The notes: generated from the letters alone by a model not told the origin. A stretch of DNA of 64,000 nucleotides from Zygnema cylindricum (GCA_037447655.1 JBBHKE010003180.1:62001-126000), one strand, 5' to 3'; shown: positions 42,554 through 54,070, counted from the first letter of the stretch. Made by a program: numbers and translations.

Positions 42554-42625
42554 ATTACAGAGAGAGTTGAGGAACTAGGGAGCGAGAATTCAAGATTCTC
42601 GGCCTTACCACTCGGCCATATCGTC
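42554..42625 (-). pseudogene. tRNA-like pseudogene
   Basis: The minus strand starts GACGATATGGCCGAGTGG, with an A-box and a D arm GGCC/GGCC. The anticodon arm GAGAA-TCTTGAA-TTCTC is perfect; the anticodon position would be TTG, but residue 33 is C instead of T. The T arm is degraded and the acceptor does not pair. Part of the sequence (GGCCGAG, TCGCTCCC, AGTTC) also matches the tRNA-like half at 23.3 kb. Confidence 0.4.
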
Positions 42626-42883
42626 TGGTGTTTATATGATTAGGTTCGTTACATACAAAACATAGCCCACAACCACAAAACGAGCTAAAATAAAAAAACA
42701 AATACGCCATTCAACAAACACAAAGGATAGAGTAGGATATAAGCTCTCACTGTCCATCATAATCCAAACACTTCTCCCTCCAACACCCCGAGTTATCCTA
42801 CTACGTTTTAACTTACACACCCACCCTCCCCCCTTTCCATTCCTAATCTATAGACTTTAAAAAATTTCTCTTCAAGGTAGCCC
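42626..42883. other. Spacer
   Basis: No gene recognised. Confidence 0.4.
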
Positions 42884-44400
42884 CTAAAAAGCTTCCTCTA
42901 AGCCTACTCCAAGAGCGTCCATCCGACTTCTTTTTTCCCTTTTTCGCCCTTCTCTACTTGATGGCGTTCGCATATCTTTTCTCTCCTCCTCACCTTTCGA
43001 TAAACTGTCTTCACCAACCAATGCTCCAACTTTTTCCTTTCCTTCACTTTCTTTTACTACGTTAACGTCCAACTCGTCGATATCCTTTCCCGCAACCTTT
43101 TTGCTTTCCCTATTTTCCGGCCCTGTGGCATTAGCGTCTCTCTCTCCACCTTCTCCATCACTCTCAACAACAACACGGCGTTTATAGCGCCTCGTTGCTC
43201 TTTCCGCTTCTTCGCTTTGGAGCACATCCTCTAGGCCCTGGTATTTCGAACCCGCCACGTCGGTTTCTTGGTTTCCTTTACCTTTTATTTCTCTCTCCCC
43301 ACAAATCCTCTCTTACTTAAACGGACAATCATTTATTCATCCTCTTTCCTCTCCGATTTCCTTCTCAAGCATCTCTTCTACTCTGCCTCTACTCCCATTC
43401 CTGCCTTCTCCACCGGATACACAATTTTCCTTTTTTTCTGCCTCTTCCTCTTCTACTTCCTTTTCTTCGACCTCATTCTCGTCATTGTCCTCTTTCTTCA
43501 AACTCTCCTTTTCTTCGTCGCTCGTTTCATTCAAGTCGTCTTCGTCTTCCCTATCCTCGTCTTTTTCCTTTTTGTCTTCCTCGTCCTCTTCCTCGTCCTC
43601 GCTAGTGCACCCATCTTCCTCACTTCATCGTTTATAAAATCGTCCATGTCTTCGACCTCTTCTTTGTCCTCGTCCTCAGTAGCGGACCCATCTACTCCAA
43701 CTTCATCGTCTATAAACTTCGACCTTTTTCTTTTTTTCGAGGTCTTCTTAGTTTTCGCGGGTTTCGCATTTTTCGGAGGTATCACAGCAGTTTCAGAGGT
43801 ATCTTCGCAGTTTCAGGAGGTATCTCCGCAGTTTCCGGAGGTATCGTTGTTTTTCACGGTCGCCTAGTTTTGCGCAATTTCGGAACTATAACCTCCTCGT
43901 TTAAGTGTCGTTGCTCATATTTATATACCCACGGTCTTTTCATCTCCGGATACAAATGGAAGTTGGACAACCCCTCTAATTCCATATCTTTCGCGTTCTC
44001 TTTGATGTTCTATATCTTTCGCGCGCTCTCTAAACACCCTCTCTACACGCCATAAAATTTTCCCGCCTTCATAGCTCCAATGCTCTTTCGCCACCTCCTT
44101 CCAATCTTTAGGACTCCTCACGTCACCTGCCCTTGACGGGTCGTTCGATCCGACCAACCATCCGTTCTAATTCTAAACGTGGCCCCTTACATCGTCAAAC
44201 CCTTGCGGCTCAACATAGTCGAAATTACCAGTCTCTTCTCTAATTGCGAAAGTCTTCTCCTTCCATATAAAGAACATGCCGAAAATGTCCGTCGGGTCTG
44301 TCATGTCGATTCCCCCTCTTTCGCAATGTACTATAGGAAGGGGGAATCTTCTGCTTAGATCGTCAAAAGTTTTCCGAGTTTTTTCCGTCGGTGTTTGACT
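42884..44400 (-). pseudogene. Decayed gene for a highly charged (Lys/Glu-rich) protein
   Basis: Four open pieces on the minus strand read in order. At 44,400-43,921 a mixed region includes DIFGMFFIWKEKTFAIREE and SPKDWKEVAKEHWSYEGGK, with two close stops near 44,170. A PPETAEIPPETAK-like repeat lies near 43,850-43,780. At 43,785-43,337 there are Lys-rich patches (KKTSKKRKRSKF) and acidic patches (TEDEDKEEVEDMDD, EEKEVEEEEAEKKE). At 43,258-42,884 it reads MAGSKYQGLEDVLQSEEAER and more charged sequence to a stop. Frameshifts separate the pieces. Alternating charged tracts suggest a nuclear protein. I do not recognise the family; a transposon-encoded protein is possible. It ends next to the LTR of copia 3. 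Confidence 0.4.
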
Positions 44401-44671
44401 ACCAATTGCAAGGTCCCTTTCAAGAAGGGTTCATGCTGCATTGGTTTGCTCGGGGGTCGCACTATTCTCAGTGCTTTCGCGCGGCGCATTTACGTTTTCC
44501 TCTACAGGAGAAGTTTCATCAACGTTTACCTCAGGCGTCGCATTTTGCAGACGCCTTTTGCTCCGTGTTAGGTACAGGGCCCTCTTCCGGTGCATTTTGC
44601 TCGGTGCTAGAGTCGAGTCCCTCCTCCTCCGTCACATTAAACTCAGTTGCATGTGTTACCTCCACACTTTC
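44401..44671. other. Upstream flank of charged-protein remnant and copia 3
   Basis: Frames of 78-100 codons occur on the plus strand but show no domain. This may include the 5' part of the minus-strand gene. Confidence 0.3.
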
Positions 44672-45204
44672 TATTAAGATTTCAATGTGTTAATTCAGTT
44701 CAGTTTTTGTTCAGTTTGTGTTTATACTAAATTAATGTTGAGTTGACGTCGGCAGTTATGTCTTTCCCGGAACGTCCTGTTTAGTTTGAGTGTCGGTTAA
44801 GGTTCGTGACGTGGTACTGTACGGTTGGTGAATTATTTAGTGCGTAGAACCGTGGTACGGTCTTAGGTCCAGCTCACAGTTAGTTTCGGCCCACTAATGT
44901 TCTATTAGGCGATTCAGCGCCTAAGTATCAAAATCATAAAAGTGGAGTCTGAGTGGAACTGTGACAGAAGTAGTATAGTTATGTCTTCTGGTGGTGTTGG
45001 AAGAAAGTATTTTAGGAGGAGTGTAGTATAGTTTTATATATCAGAAAAGGAAGTGAAGTTGAATGAAAAAAGGGGATGTAAAAAGTTTGATTGAATATAT
45101 TTTCTATTTGGTCAAGTTCCTTCGTTATCTGTGAATTTATGATGTTTGGAATTTCTAAATGCTTCCGCTGGTGAATAATTGATTTACATTATCTTGTTTT
45201 AACA
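44672..45204 (+). repeat. 5' LTR of copia 3 (533 bp)
   Basis: Aligns over its length with 50,109-50,650: TTTAGTTTGAGTGTCGGT, GGTGAATTATTTAGTGCGTA, TTCAGCGCCTAAGT and AGTGTAGTATAGTTTTATAT are shared. It ends TTTTAACA. The start is TATTAAG, so the usual TG is mutated here. Confidence 0.85.
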
Positions 45205-45206
45205 AG

Positions 45207-45218
45207 TGGTATCGGAGC
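45207..45218 (+). other. Primer-binding site (tRNA-iMet-like)
   Basis: TGGTATCGGAGC lies two bases after the 5' LTR and differs by one base from TGGTATCAGAGC, the usual plant copia site complementary to initiator tRNA-Met. Confidence 0.85.
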
Positions 45219-45279
45219 GGGTAAAAGCTCCCAGTAGTAGAAATCACTGTCATCAGTCAGTGTGGCAAGTGTTCCTGCA

Positions 45280-46180
45280 ATGGGAGGAAAGAAGAAGAAG
45301 GCTGCAGCTCCGCAGCCTACACTTGTGCAGTCTGACACTCCAGAGCCGAGTCACAGGGCTTCTTGCCCAGTTCGAAGAAGAAGAAGATACGTTTCCACCA
45401 GATGATTATGAACAGGAGGAAGTAGGAGGAGCAAGGGTGTTTCTGACGGAGGAGAGACTTCGAACACTGTTGACTGGAGTTCTTCAGAGTGTGCTCTCAG
45501 CTGCCCCTCATGGGGGCAGGTTGCGAATTGGTAACAACGATGGTTACTATGAAACTGAAGAAGAGAGGAGAGAAAGGATTCGAAAGGGGAAATTTGCAGC
45601 TGAAGATGAGTTTGATTTGGAGAAGGACAATGATGATGAAGAATTGATTCAGATGCCTGGCAAAGTCGTTTTCTTCAATGGAATGAATTACTATATATGG
45701 AAGCGATGTATTAAAGGACAGCTATAACTTTTGCATCTTTGGAAAATTGTTACTGGATAGGAGACCATGCCAATTTCTGATCAAATGGCTATAAACAGAT
45801 GGAAACGAAAGAATATCGCGGCCTATACTGGCCTTATGCAAACTTGTACGCCCGCTGTTCATGATTATCTATTGACGCACGATTCTGCTCATAAATGTTG
45901 GCAGGCTATCGAGAATGAATTTGAAAAAGGAAATCAAAATCGCGGCCAACAGGCATATACCGAATTTCTCAATTTTAAGATGAATCTGAATGAATCGATA
46001 AGAGATGCTTCAAAACGTTTCAATATTATTGTGGAAAGACTTGCGGCTACCGGTCGGTTTGTCATTGAGGCGGATAAAGTTACCGACTTTCTCAATGGCT
46101 TGCCGAATAGGCTTGTCCATCTCAAAAAAAATTTGAGAGTGAAAAAGAGGTTAACTTACGAGATCATATTATCTTAATTA
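45280..46180 (+). pseudogene. Copia 3: gag
   Basis: An ATG at 45,280 starts a basic leader (MGGKKKKAAAPQP) that shifts frame near 45,380 into an acidic segment and VVFFNGMNYYIWKRCIKGQ, the copia gag N-terminal core. After stops near 45,725-45,760 it continues (45,767-46,177) with AYTGLMQTCTPAVHDYL, CWQAIENEFEKGNQ and FNIIVERLAATGRFVIEADK, typical UBN2-like gag. TAA at 46,178 follows. Confidence 0.85.
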
Positions 46181-46186
46181 AAAGAC

Positions 46187-46971
46187 ATGGAAGATAATCG
46201 AATGAGTTTTTCTCGGAGAACTCTTTCTTCCGGTACTCTCAACGCCACCGTTCCAAATTCAAGCGATCTATTTTCTTTGCGTGGTGGCGGAAGAGGAGGA
46301 GGAAGGGGTGGAGGCCCACGAGGTAGAGGAAGGGGACAACAAAAGGAGGAAATAAAAAACCATTTTCTGCCGTCCCCGATCTGAACTCTGTTGCATGCTT
46401 TCAATACAACAAGCTCGGACATATGGCAGCATCATGTCCCGATAAGGAGCGACAATGTTTTTATTGCGGCCAATGGGGGCATGTGAGTCCTCAATGTTAC
46501 GCAAAATCGGAGTCCGAGGGAGGAAGTGGTAGAGGAGGAGCTAATGGTGGCCGAGGCGGTTCTAATAGTGGCCGTGTTGGTGGCGGATTTGGCGGCTGAG
46601 GTGGAGGACGTCTTGGTGGTCGTGGAGGTGGTCGAAATGGTGGCCGGTTCGGAGGCCATGGAAATTATATGGGAAATCGAAATGACAATTATGAAGAAGA
46701 AGAGGAATCGGGTGCTCAGATTTTCTCGTGTCTAAATTTATCTATAAATTCACAGAATGAAAAGTCAAAATCGGAGAAAGAGTGGGTGATTGATTCCGGA
46801 GCGTCGCATCACGTTTGTACCGATGTAACGCTATTTAATGACTTGCGGCACTTGACGGTTCCTAAATTAATTACAGTGGCAAGTGGGCAAGTCATTACGG
46901 TTGGAAAAGTAGGCACGGTCCGAATTGACCTACCTACTTTTCGTTTTGATGGCACGGAACGCTTGACATAA
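46187..46971 (+). pseudogene. Copia 3: RGG region, zinc knuckles and protease
   Basis: A Gly/Arg-rich stretch leads to two knuckles: CFQYNKLGHMAASC, lacking the second Cys, and a canonical CFYCGQWGHVSPQC. A further Gly-rich segment is broken by a TGA near 46,597. The protease site WVIDSGASHHVC (about 46,786) keeps the catalytic Asp-Ser-Gly. TAA near 46,969 interrupts just before LVNVLYIPDG. The RGG-like tracts are unusually long and probably add RNA-binding capacity. Confidence 0.8.
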
Positions 46972-46980
46972 GCTCGTCTA

Positions 46981-47886
46981 GTGAATGTTTTATACATTCC
47001 GGACGGATCGGTAAATCTTCTAAGTGTACCTGAAATTCAGCGCGCGGGTGGAAGTGTACTTGCACTTGGTGACTCTTCAATTCAAATTAAAAATTCAAAA
47101 GAAGTTATCATTGGTGAAGGAGAGGTGACAGAAAATCTGCATAGTCGGCTAATTTGGCGCCGACCGAAGTCAGAAATTCAACCGGATGGTTCGATTGCTC
47201 AGATTTCAGAGCTTAAGGGTGATTTGACTCTTTTGCACCATCGAATGTGCCATACATCCGAGGGTAGTTTGAGGCGGATGATTAAAGTGGGATGTGCGAG
47301 AGGTTTGGATTTGACATCGGGAGAAAAAGTAAATGGATGCGAAGGATGCAGCCGAGGGAGGCAAATTCGGAAGCCTCACCCGGCTAAAGATATAAAATTC
47401 AGATCCGAAAAACCTCTCGATTCGGTCCATGTCGATTTATGTGGACACATTAAACGGGAGAGTATTGGAGGAAATAGATACTTAATGGTGATTGTGGATG
47501 ATTACTCACGATTTTCTTTGGTAATCCTCCTGAGTTCAAAATCTGAAGCTCTTGAGAGATTTAAGGAGTGGCATGTCATGGCGGAGAGACAATGTGAAAG
47601 AAAATTGAAATCAATTCGAATCGACAATGGTGGTGAATTCCTCGCATTTGATGGTTATTGTCGAGAATGGGGGATTAAGCATCAGTTGACGGCTTCTTAC
47701 TCCCCGGAATCCAATGGGGTTGCTGAACGGAAAAATCGGACATTACAAGAAATGGTCTGCTCCATGGTGCACGCATCCGGTCTCTCAATGTTGTTTTGGG
47801 GAGATGCGATTTTGACCGCCAACTACATTTGTAATCGGCGGCTTACTTCAATTTCAGGTGAAAAGACTCCTCACGAGTTATGGTAA
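46981..47886 (+). pseudogene. Copia 3: integrase
   Basis: The 301-codon frame contains the zinc-binding HHRMCHTSEGSLRRM...CEGCSRGRQI region and an intact DDE triad: VHVDLCGHI, IRIDNGGEF and NGVAERKNRTL. WGDAILTANYICNRR and KTPHELW follow. A TAA at 47,884 breaks the link to the downstream segment, where WGCQATVYVESQ and FVGYSSKGNLYRIYD (47,944-48,066) complete the integrase C-terminus. Confidence 0.88.
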
Positions 47887-47943
47887 GGCAGATAACCGAC
47901 TCTTCATCATCTTCGGATTTGGGGATGCCAAGCGACCGTCTAT

Positions 47944-48522
47944 GTGGAATCGCAAAAGAGAAAAAAAAAATTTGCGGTAAGGAGTTGGACTGGAATTTTC
48001 GTCGGCTATAGTTCGAAAGGAAATCTATACCGAATCTATGATCCGGTTAAACGTACAATTATTAAATCACGGAATGTAGATTTCCATGAACACTTAAAAT
48101 CAGCAATTGAAAAATCGGCAAAGTCACACAAAAATCTCGATTTTCTTGAAGAAGACGAAATTGCTCAATTTCCAAATATTGAAGGATCGGATTCGGAAAA
48201 TAAACCTGAGTCGGAGTCTAATGTTAAGAGGGGGAAAAGAGAGTTGGACATTAAAGATGACATTAGAGACATTGACATTGAATCTCAAGGTGTTAATTCA
48301 CGAATGTCCTCGGAATCTCGAAATTCTCAAAATTCTAAATCTAGTTTGCCAAGTGTAACTGAAATGGAACCGAATGTTGAAGAAGATGTTCAATTATGGA
48401 GGAGTATAAGAGATACAAGGGGAAGGATACCGACACGTTTGTCGTATGATAAAAAAGGGGGAAATGCCGAAAATACTCACTACTTTATTTCGGCGTCAAG
48501 AGAGGAGGATTTCCTCCTCTAG
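47944..48522 (+). pseudogene. Copia 3: integrase C-terminus and linker
   Basis: WTGIFVGYSSKGNLYRIYD and NVDFHEHLK are typical of copia integrase ends. A Ser/Glu/Asn-rich linker of about 120 residues follows, then LWRSIRDTRGRIPTRLSYD. The frame closes at a TAG at 48,520. Confidence 0.8.
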
Positions 48523-48539
48523 CAATCATTTTGTGAAAA

Positions 48540-49263
48540 TTCTGCCGGTGACCCTCAATCTTATACCGAAGCGAGAAATTCAGAAGATTGGGAGTCAAAC
48601 TGGCAACCGGCTTGGGAAAGAGAATTCAAGTCCATTGTTGAAAATCGTACATTCAAGGAAGTAGACTTACCGGAGGCGAAGAAGGCGATTGACGCGAAGT
48701 GGATCTTTAAGACCAAAACTGGTGCTATTGGAGAGGTGATCAAATACAAGGCTAGGTTAGTTTGCAAAGGATTTCAGCAACGGGAAGGAGTAGATTACAC
48801 GGAGACATATGCGCCTGCAGTTAAATTCGACTCGTTACGGATGATTGTGGCGATTGCGGCATCCTGTAAAAAGCACATCCATCAAATGGATGTGGAGACG
48901 GCGTTCTTAAATGGCGAACTTGAAGAAGAAGTATACATGAAGGTTCCGGAAGGAGTTGTGTCAAAGGAAGGGAAGGTATGGCGGCTGCGAAAGTCTCTCT
49001 ACTGCTTGAAGCAGGCGCCTCGTACTTGGTACTTACGACTACATTCCGTACTTACCAAATTTGGATTTGTCCGAAATACCTCAGATTCGGGAGTTTATAT
49101 TAAGGGGGAAGGAGAAGATCAAATTATCTTCTCGGTTTATGTTGATGATTTTCTGATGACTTTTGACAGTCTGCAGAAATTCAATGAATTGAAGGCTTAT
49201 TTGTGCCTTCACTTCAAGGTGACGGATTTGGGAGAAGTTCGATACATATTGGGGATGAGGTGA
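48540..49263 (+). pseudogene. Copia 3: reverse transcriptase
   Basis: WEREFKSIVENRTFKEVDLP, AKWIFKTK, YKARLVCKGFQQREGVDYTE, HQMDVETAFLNGELEEEVYM and YCLKQAPRTWYLRL precede the intact YVDD motif (about 49,138-49,149) and KVTDLGEVRYILGM. A one-step frameshift at about 49,255-49,262 moves the continuation (EVIRHPNGDIKLSQAQY) to another frame. Confidence 0.9.
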
Positions 49264-50075
49264 TTCGTCACCCTAATGGTGACATTAAATTGAGCCAGGC
49301 TCAATATTGCAGGGAAGTTCTGACACGGTTTGGCATGCTGGATGCAAAACCGATCTCTACTCCTTTGGATCCCAAATTGCAGATTCGGAAATTTGAGGAG
49401 GAGACAGATGTTAAAGTTCCGTATCGGGAAGCGATAGGAAGTTTGATGTACCTCACGGTAGGTACAAGGCCTGACATATCGGAGGCAGTTTCAGTTGTCG
49501 GTTGATATTGTCATGCGCCGAAGAAAGCTCTTTGGGAAGCCGTGAAGTATATATTTCGATACTTGGCCGGTACGATCGACATCGGCTTACTATATAAATC
49601 GAATGGAAGTTTGGAGTGTATCGGATACTGTGACATAGATTGGGGAGGCGATGTTGACTCCAGAAAGTCAACTTCCGGATACGCTTTTGTTTTGAGTGGA
49701 GCGGCAGTTTTGTGGAGTTCGAGACTCCAACCAACCGTCGCGTTAAGTTCTACTGAAGCTCAGCATATGGTGGCTTGCCATGCCGCAAAAGCGTCAGTTT
49801 GGTTAAAAGAAATGTTATTTGAATTAAAGTTTCCTATTGGATGTTTGCAAATTCTCACAGACAGCATGAGTCCTATGGCATTAGTTAAAAATCCTGTTTT
49901 TCATAAACGTACGAAGCATATCCGCATTCAATGGCATCTCGTGCGTGACCTAGTTGCACAAAAGGAAATTCAGTTTCAATATATTTCTACCTTGGAGGAA
50001 GCCGTAGATATGTTGACGAAGGCGACAGTTGCAGATGTACTTTTGAGAGGGAGACCGAAATTGGGGTTGATATAA
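49203..50075 (+). pseudogene. Copia 3: RT tail and RNase H
   Basis: YREAIGSLMYLTVGTRPDI ends at a TGA near 49,503. The next frame (49,542-50,075) gives YIFRYLAGTIDIGLLY, GYCDIDWGGDVDSRKSTSG with the first RNase H Asp, ALSSTEAQHMVA with the Glu, LTDSMSPMALVKNPVFHKRT with the second Asp, and KHIRIQWHLVRDLV. Key acidic residues are kept although flanking consensus positions have drifted. Confidence 0.9.
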
Positions 50076-50093
50076 TCCTTTATTAATTCACAC

Positions 50094-50108
50094 ATTGAAG
50101 AGGGAGAT
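50094..50108 (+). other. Polypurine tract of copia 3
   Basis: GAAGAGGGAGAT lies immediately before TGTTAG of the 3' LTR, the expected plus-strand priming site. Confidence 0.75.
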
Positions 50109-50650
50109 TGTTAGGAATTCAATGTGTAAATTATGTTCAGTCTCGCGTTTTGATTCAGTTTGTGTTCTCAGTTACATTAATGTTTAGCTTATGTTTTTCC
50201 GGTACGTCGTGTTTAGTTTGAGTGTCGGTAAAGGTTCCTGACGTGGTACTGTACAGTTGGTGAATTATTTAGTGCGTAGAACCACGGTACGGTCTTAAGT
50301 CCAGCTTACGTTCAGTTTCGCGGCACTAATGTTTTATTAGGCGTTTCAGCGCCTAAGTGTCAAAAATCGTGAAAGTGGAGTGAGTGGAATTAATGACAAA
50401 AGAGGCATAGTTTTTTCTTCTGGTGGTGTTGGGGAGAGAGTATTTAAGGAAGAGTGTAGTATAGTTTTATATATCAGAAAAGAAGTGAAGAAAAGAAAAG
50501 GATGTAAAAAGTTCGATTGAATATACTTTCTATTTGGTCGATTTTTCTCTATTTATGATTCTGAAATTATTCTGATGTCTGGCAATTTTTTGAATGCTTC
50601 TGGAAATTTTTTGAATGCTTCCGTTGAAGATGTATGCATAATCTTTAACA
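50109..50650 (+). repeat. 3' LTR of copia 3 (542 bp)
   Basis: Starts TGTTAGGAATTC and ends TTTAACA, with a TG...CA outline and TGTTA/TAACA inverted ends. Many substitutions and a small duplication (GGAAATTTTTTGAATGCTTC) separate it from the 5' LTR. Confidence 0.88.
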
Positions 50651-50689
50651 ATTAATTTACTCTATGTGCCACCCGGCGCATATAGATGA

Positions 50690-50935
50690 TATCCATAGTT
50701 TTGATCTTTAGTTGGGCGTAGTTTGATGTTTTAGCGGCTAGGTTAGTTTGTAGTGTTTCATTAATTTGGTTTTGTTGTACCTGCTTTCTTTCTTTCCTTT
50801 TAGGCTTTTCATGCATTTTTGTTGTGTTTTTAGTCCTTTATGATTTTGGTCTTTAACCTTTGTTGGTCATCAATACTTTTTAGTGACAATCATGTTTGGT
50901 ACTTTGATGGTATTACCATCACGTTATTGGAAATA
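50690..50935 (+). repeat. Dispersed repeat T, longest plus-strand copy
   Basis: From ATATCCATAGTTTTGATC to GATGGTATTACCATCACG it matches the complement of 24,436-24,720. It starts about 40 bp after the copia 3 LTR; no direct link between the two is shown. Confidence 0.6.
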
Positions 50936-51635
50936 AAATCTATTTTTTTCTCTATGGATGTCCTCAATACCAAAACTGTGACGTGACATTCAATTATATG
51001 TCACGCAAAAAACTGGAATTCACTTCTTGTAACGTCACGGTCCAAAGTTCATCGGAATTGAATTTACCGATTTTAGTTTCTCCACTTAACTTCACGGCCA
51101 TGTTTTGGTATCATCGTTGGATTAATTTTAACAGTTCCATTTTTAGCTAAACATGGAATTGGTAAATTTACTTCACTGTGCATTAAAATCGGTAAATCCT
51201 AAGGTTGTGTATCATGCAATTTCTAATCGCCATCAATCCGCTAACCGATATTATCGGTTTGGGAACGGTAAAGGGGGATCGATATATCGCTACGGGACCA
51301 AATTCATGTATTGCCGATATGAATAGCTGACGGGGGTTGGGTGGTTATTTTTTTCAAAGTGTTCCGCAAAAAATACGTGAACGGGTACGACATATACTTT
51401 ACCCTACATCTTTTGCGATAGAATCGGTAACGACACTAATTTTCAATATCTCAAAAAGATAATTTGATTATCGGTAGGTCACAAGGTACATCTCGATTAT
51501 TGGTAAGAAGCTACCGATACACAGAGCTACAAAAGTGAATTCACTCCCGCGATGTCTTTAAGGCGTGACGTGACAAGACGTGAGATCCATGTAAAATGAT
51601 GCAATGCAATCATTTTTTTTAATGTTCAACTCGGT
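50936..51635. other. No gene recognised
   Basis: Contains CGATATATCG-type words near 51,240-51,310 (hAT-MITE style) but no terminus pair. Otherwise unremarkable AT-rich DNA. Confidence 0.4.
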
Positions 51636-51912
51636 CTTTTTATGATTGCCATTATGATTGTGATTATTGTGATTATGATTAATAGTGTTAGTATTTGTAT
51701 TGTAAGTTTAGTATTATTATGATTGTTATTACTATAATTCTTATCATTATGATTGTTATTATTATTATTATGATCACTATTATCATTTTCATTCTTATGA
51801 TCATGTTTATAATTGTAATTGTTTTTGGTTCATTGTTATTAATATTACTGTTATGATTGCTATTTTTTATTTTTTTTTAGTTATTAGTGTTGTTATCATT
51901 ATTATTATTAAA
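51636..51912 (+). repeat. ATTATTATG-type microsatellite
   Basis: Irregular runs of ATTATGATTGTTATTATT dominate this stretch. Confidence 0.75.
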
Positions 51913-52529
51913 CGGGGTGGATGTAAAGAGAGAAAAAAAAGAATATTTTGCCGATGCAGCACACATAGGACACAGGTCAATAGGACACTTTTCTAATCTC
52001 ATTAGTCCCCACTGCTTTCTCTTTGTTAAGCAGTCTCTAAAAAGAAAAATTGTTTTTGAAACCAACCTTGGAAAGAAACGCATTCGTTGGTCACCGTTGT
52101 GTCGTAATACTTAAAAACTAAAAATGTGAGAACGAGCTTTAACTTGTCGATGATAGCTGCTAAAAATGCTAAAAAAAGAAAAAAATCGGTCTCTAAATTC
52201 TTTTTCACTATTTTTTGCCGTCTCTAAATTCTCATTCACCATCACCCTCTCTCCACTCTCTCCACTCTCGTCATTCTTTCCCCTTTGTCCAATTTCTAAG
52301 TGTTTCCACCTCTCTCCACTATCTTCTCTATTTCCACTCTCCACTCTACCCTCTCTAGCACTCTCTCCACTTCCTCCAGTTGCTCCAGCTTTGCCACTCT
52401 CTCCATTTCCTTCCCTTTTCCAATCTATCCCTTGTATATATATATATATATATTCCCTGTATCCACTCTACACTCCCTTCGGTGCGAGCATTTGTCGCAG
52501 TTTCGGTGTATTCTACATTTGGGCTTTTT
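51913..52529. other. Spacer with C/T-rich tract and (TA)n
   Basis: Mostly T/C-rich with CTCTCCACT repeats at 52,240-52,410 and a (TA)n run near 52,435-52,452. The 147-codon frame is a composition product. Confidence 0.45.
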
Positions 52530-54070
52530 CTAAATTTTTGGCATTTTCTGTATCCACTTTTGCAGTATTTTTCCATTTTTTTCTTCTTCGACATCTTTTG
52601 CAATTATAGTGTTTCTTGTAAAATTGTGAACGTTTCTGACAATTTCTACAATTTTGATATTATCTACAATTTTGGCATTTTCTGCAATTTCGGCGTTTTC
52701 TACACTTTTGGCATTTTCTGCAATGTGCGCGTTTTCTGTGATGTTAGCATTTTACGCAGTTTTGGCATTTTCTGCAATTTGGAAATTTTCTACTAGTTGA
52801 GCATTTGACATTTGCGCATTTTCTCAATATTGGCATTTCCACAATTTCGGCATTTTCTGCAATTCGGGGCATTTCCTGCAATTTGGGCATTTTCGACACT
52901 TCAGACGCATCTCTACAATTTGGGAATTTTATGAAATTTGGGCAATTTCGACAATTTCGGCGTTTTCTAAAGTTTTGCATTTCTGCAATTTGGGCATTTT
53001 ATTAAATTGGGCATTTTCGGCAATTTGGGATTTTCTACAATTCGGAAATTTGTGCAATTCGGGCATAATCTGCAATTTGGGAATCTCTTCAATTTGGGCA
53101 TTTCCGCAATTTGGGTTTTTATGCAATTTGGGCATTTTCTGAAATTGTAGCGTTTCCGCAATTTGGGGATTTTCAAAATTCTGACATTTTCCATACATTT
53201 TCTGCAATTCCAGCTTTGTTGCAATTTGGGCATAATCTGCAATTTGGGCATTTGTCCAATTCGGGGCAATTTTGCAATTCAGGGATTTACCGTAATTCGT
53301 GCATTTTCTACAATTTGGGCATTTTCTCCAATTTGCGACTTTTATACAATTCGGGGCGATTCCTTCTATTCGGGATTTTCTACAATTTGTCCATTTTTGC
53401 AATTTGGGCATTCTGCAATTCGGGGCAACTTTGCAATTCGGGCATCTTCTGCAAGTTGGGCATTTTCTAAAATTTGGGCATTTGTCCAATTTGGGCGTTT
53501 ATTCAGGCATAATCCGCAATTTTGACATTATTTTGGCAATTCTGCAATTTGGGCATTTTTTGCAAATCTGGCATTTTCTGGCTATTTTCACAATTTGCCC
53601 ATTTTTTCGCAATTTGGGGATTTTTTTACAATTCCGTCATTACTGCAATCCCGGCATGTTTGCAATTCGGGCATTTTTGAATTTTGGGCATTTTATGCAA
53701 TTTGAACATTTCCTCCGATTAGGGCATTTTCTATGATTCGAGCATTTTTTTAAAATTCGGGCATAATCTGCAATTTGGCCATTTTCCGAAATTCGGGCAT
53801 AATCTGAAATTGGGTCATCATCTACAATTCAGGCGAATTTGCGATTCCGGCATTTTCTGCGATTGTGGCATTTCTGCAATCAGGGCATCTTCTGCAATAG
53901 GGGCATGTTCTGCAGTTTGGGCATATTCGGCATATTGGGCATTTTTGCAATATAGGTATTTTCTCCAATTCGGGTATTTCGGCAATTTGGTCATTTTTTG
54001 CAATTGGGCATTTTGTGCAATCTGGGCATTTTATGCAATTCGGGCATAATCTAAATTTTGGGCATTGTTC
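52530..54070 (+). repeat. Satellite array 1: 18-nt units (GCAATTTGGGCATTTTCT)
   Basis: About 1.5 kb of degenerate units of GCAATTTGGGCATTTTCT, many with ATTCGGG or TACAATT variants. The same unit lies in reverse orientation at 57,106-57,915. Long frames such as CNLGIF or CRKCPN repeats on either strand arise from the 18-nt period. Confidence 0.9.

Larger units (their letters stand above)
44672..50650 (+). mobile_element. Ty1/copia element 3 with both LTRs (5,979 bp)
   Basis: Order: 5' LTR, tRNA-iMet-like primer site, gag, protease, integrase, RT, RNase H, purine tract, 3' LTR. All domains are recognisable but the frame is broken by several stops and shifts. The LTRs have clearly diverged, so the insertion is not recent. 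Flanking 5-mers CTTTC and ATTAA do not match, so no target duplication is visible. Confidence 0.92.

Noticed and set aside
44667-50655. 5-bp target duplication around copia 3
   Set aside because: CTTTC and ATTAA do not match; the 5' LTR start is mutated, so the true border could be off by a few bases.
52929-53736. Cys/Asn/Lys- or Phe/Gly/Asn-rich frames as repeat proteins
   Set aside because: They follow from the 18-nt satellite on both strands and shift frame freely with indels.
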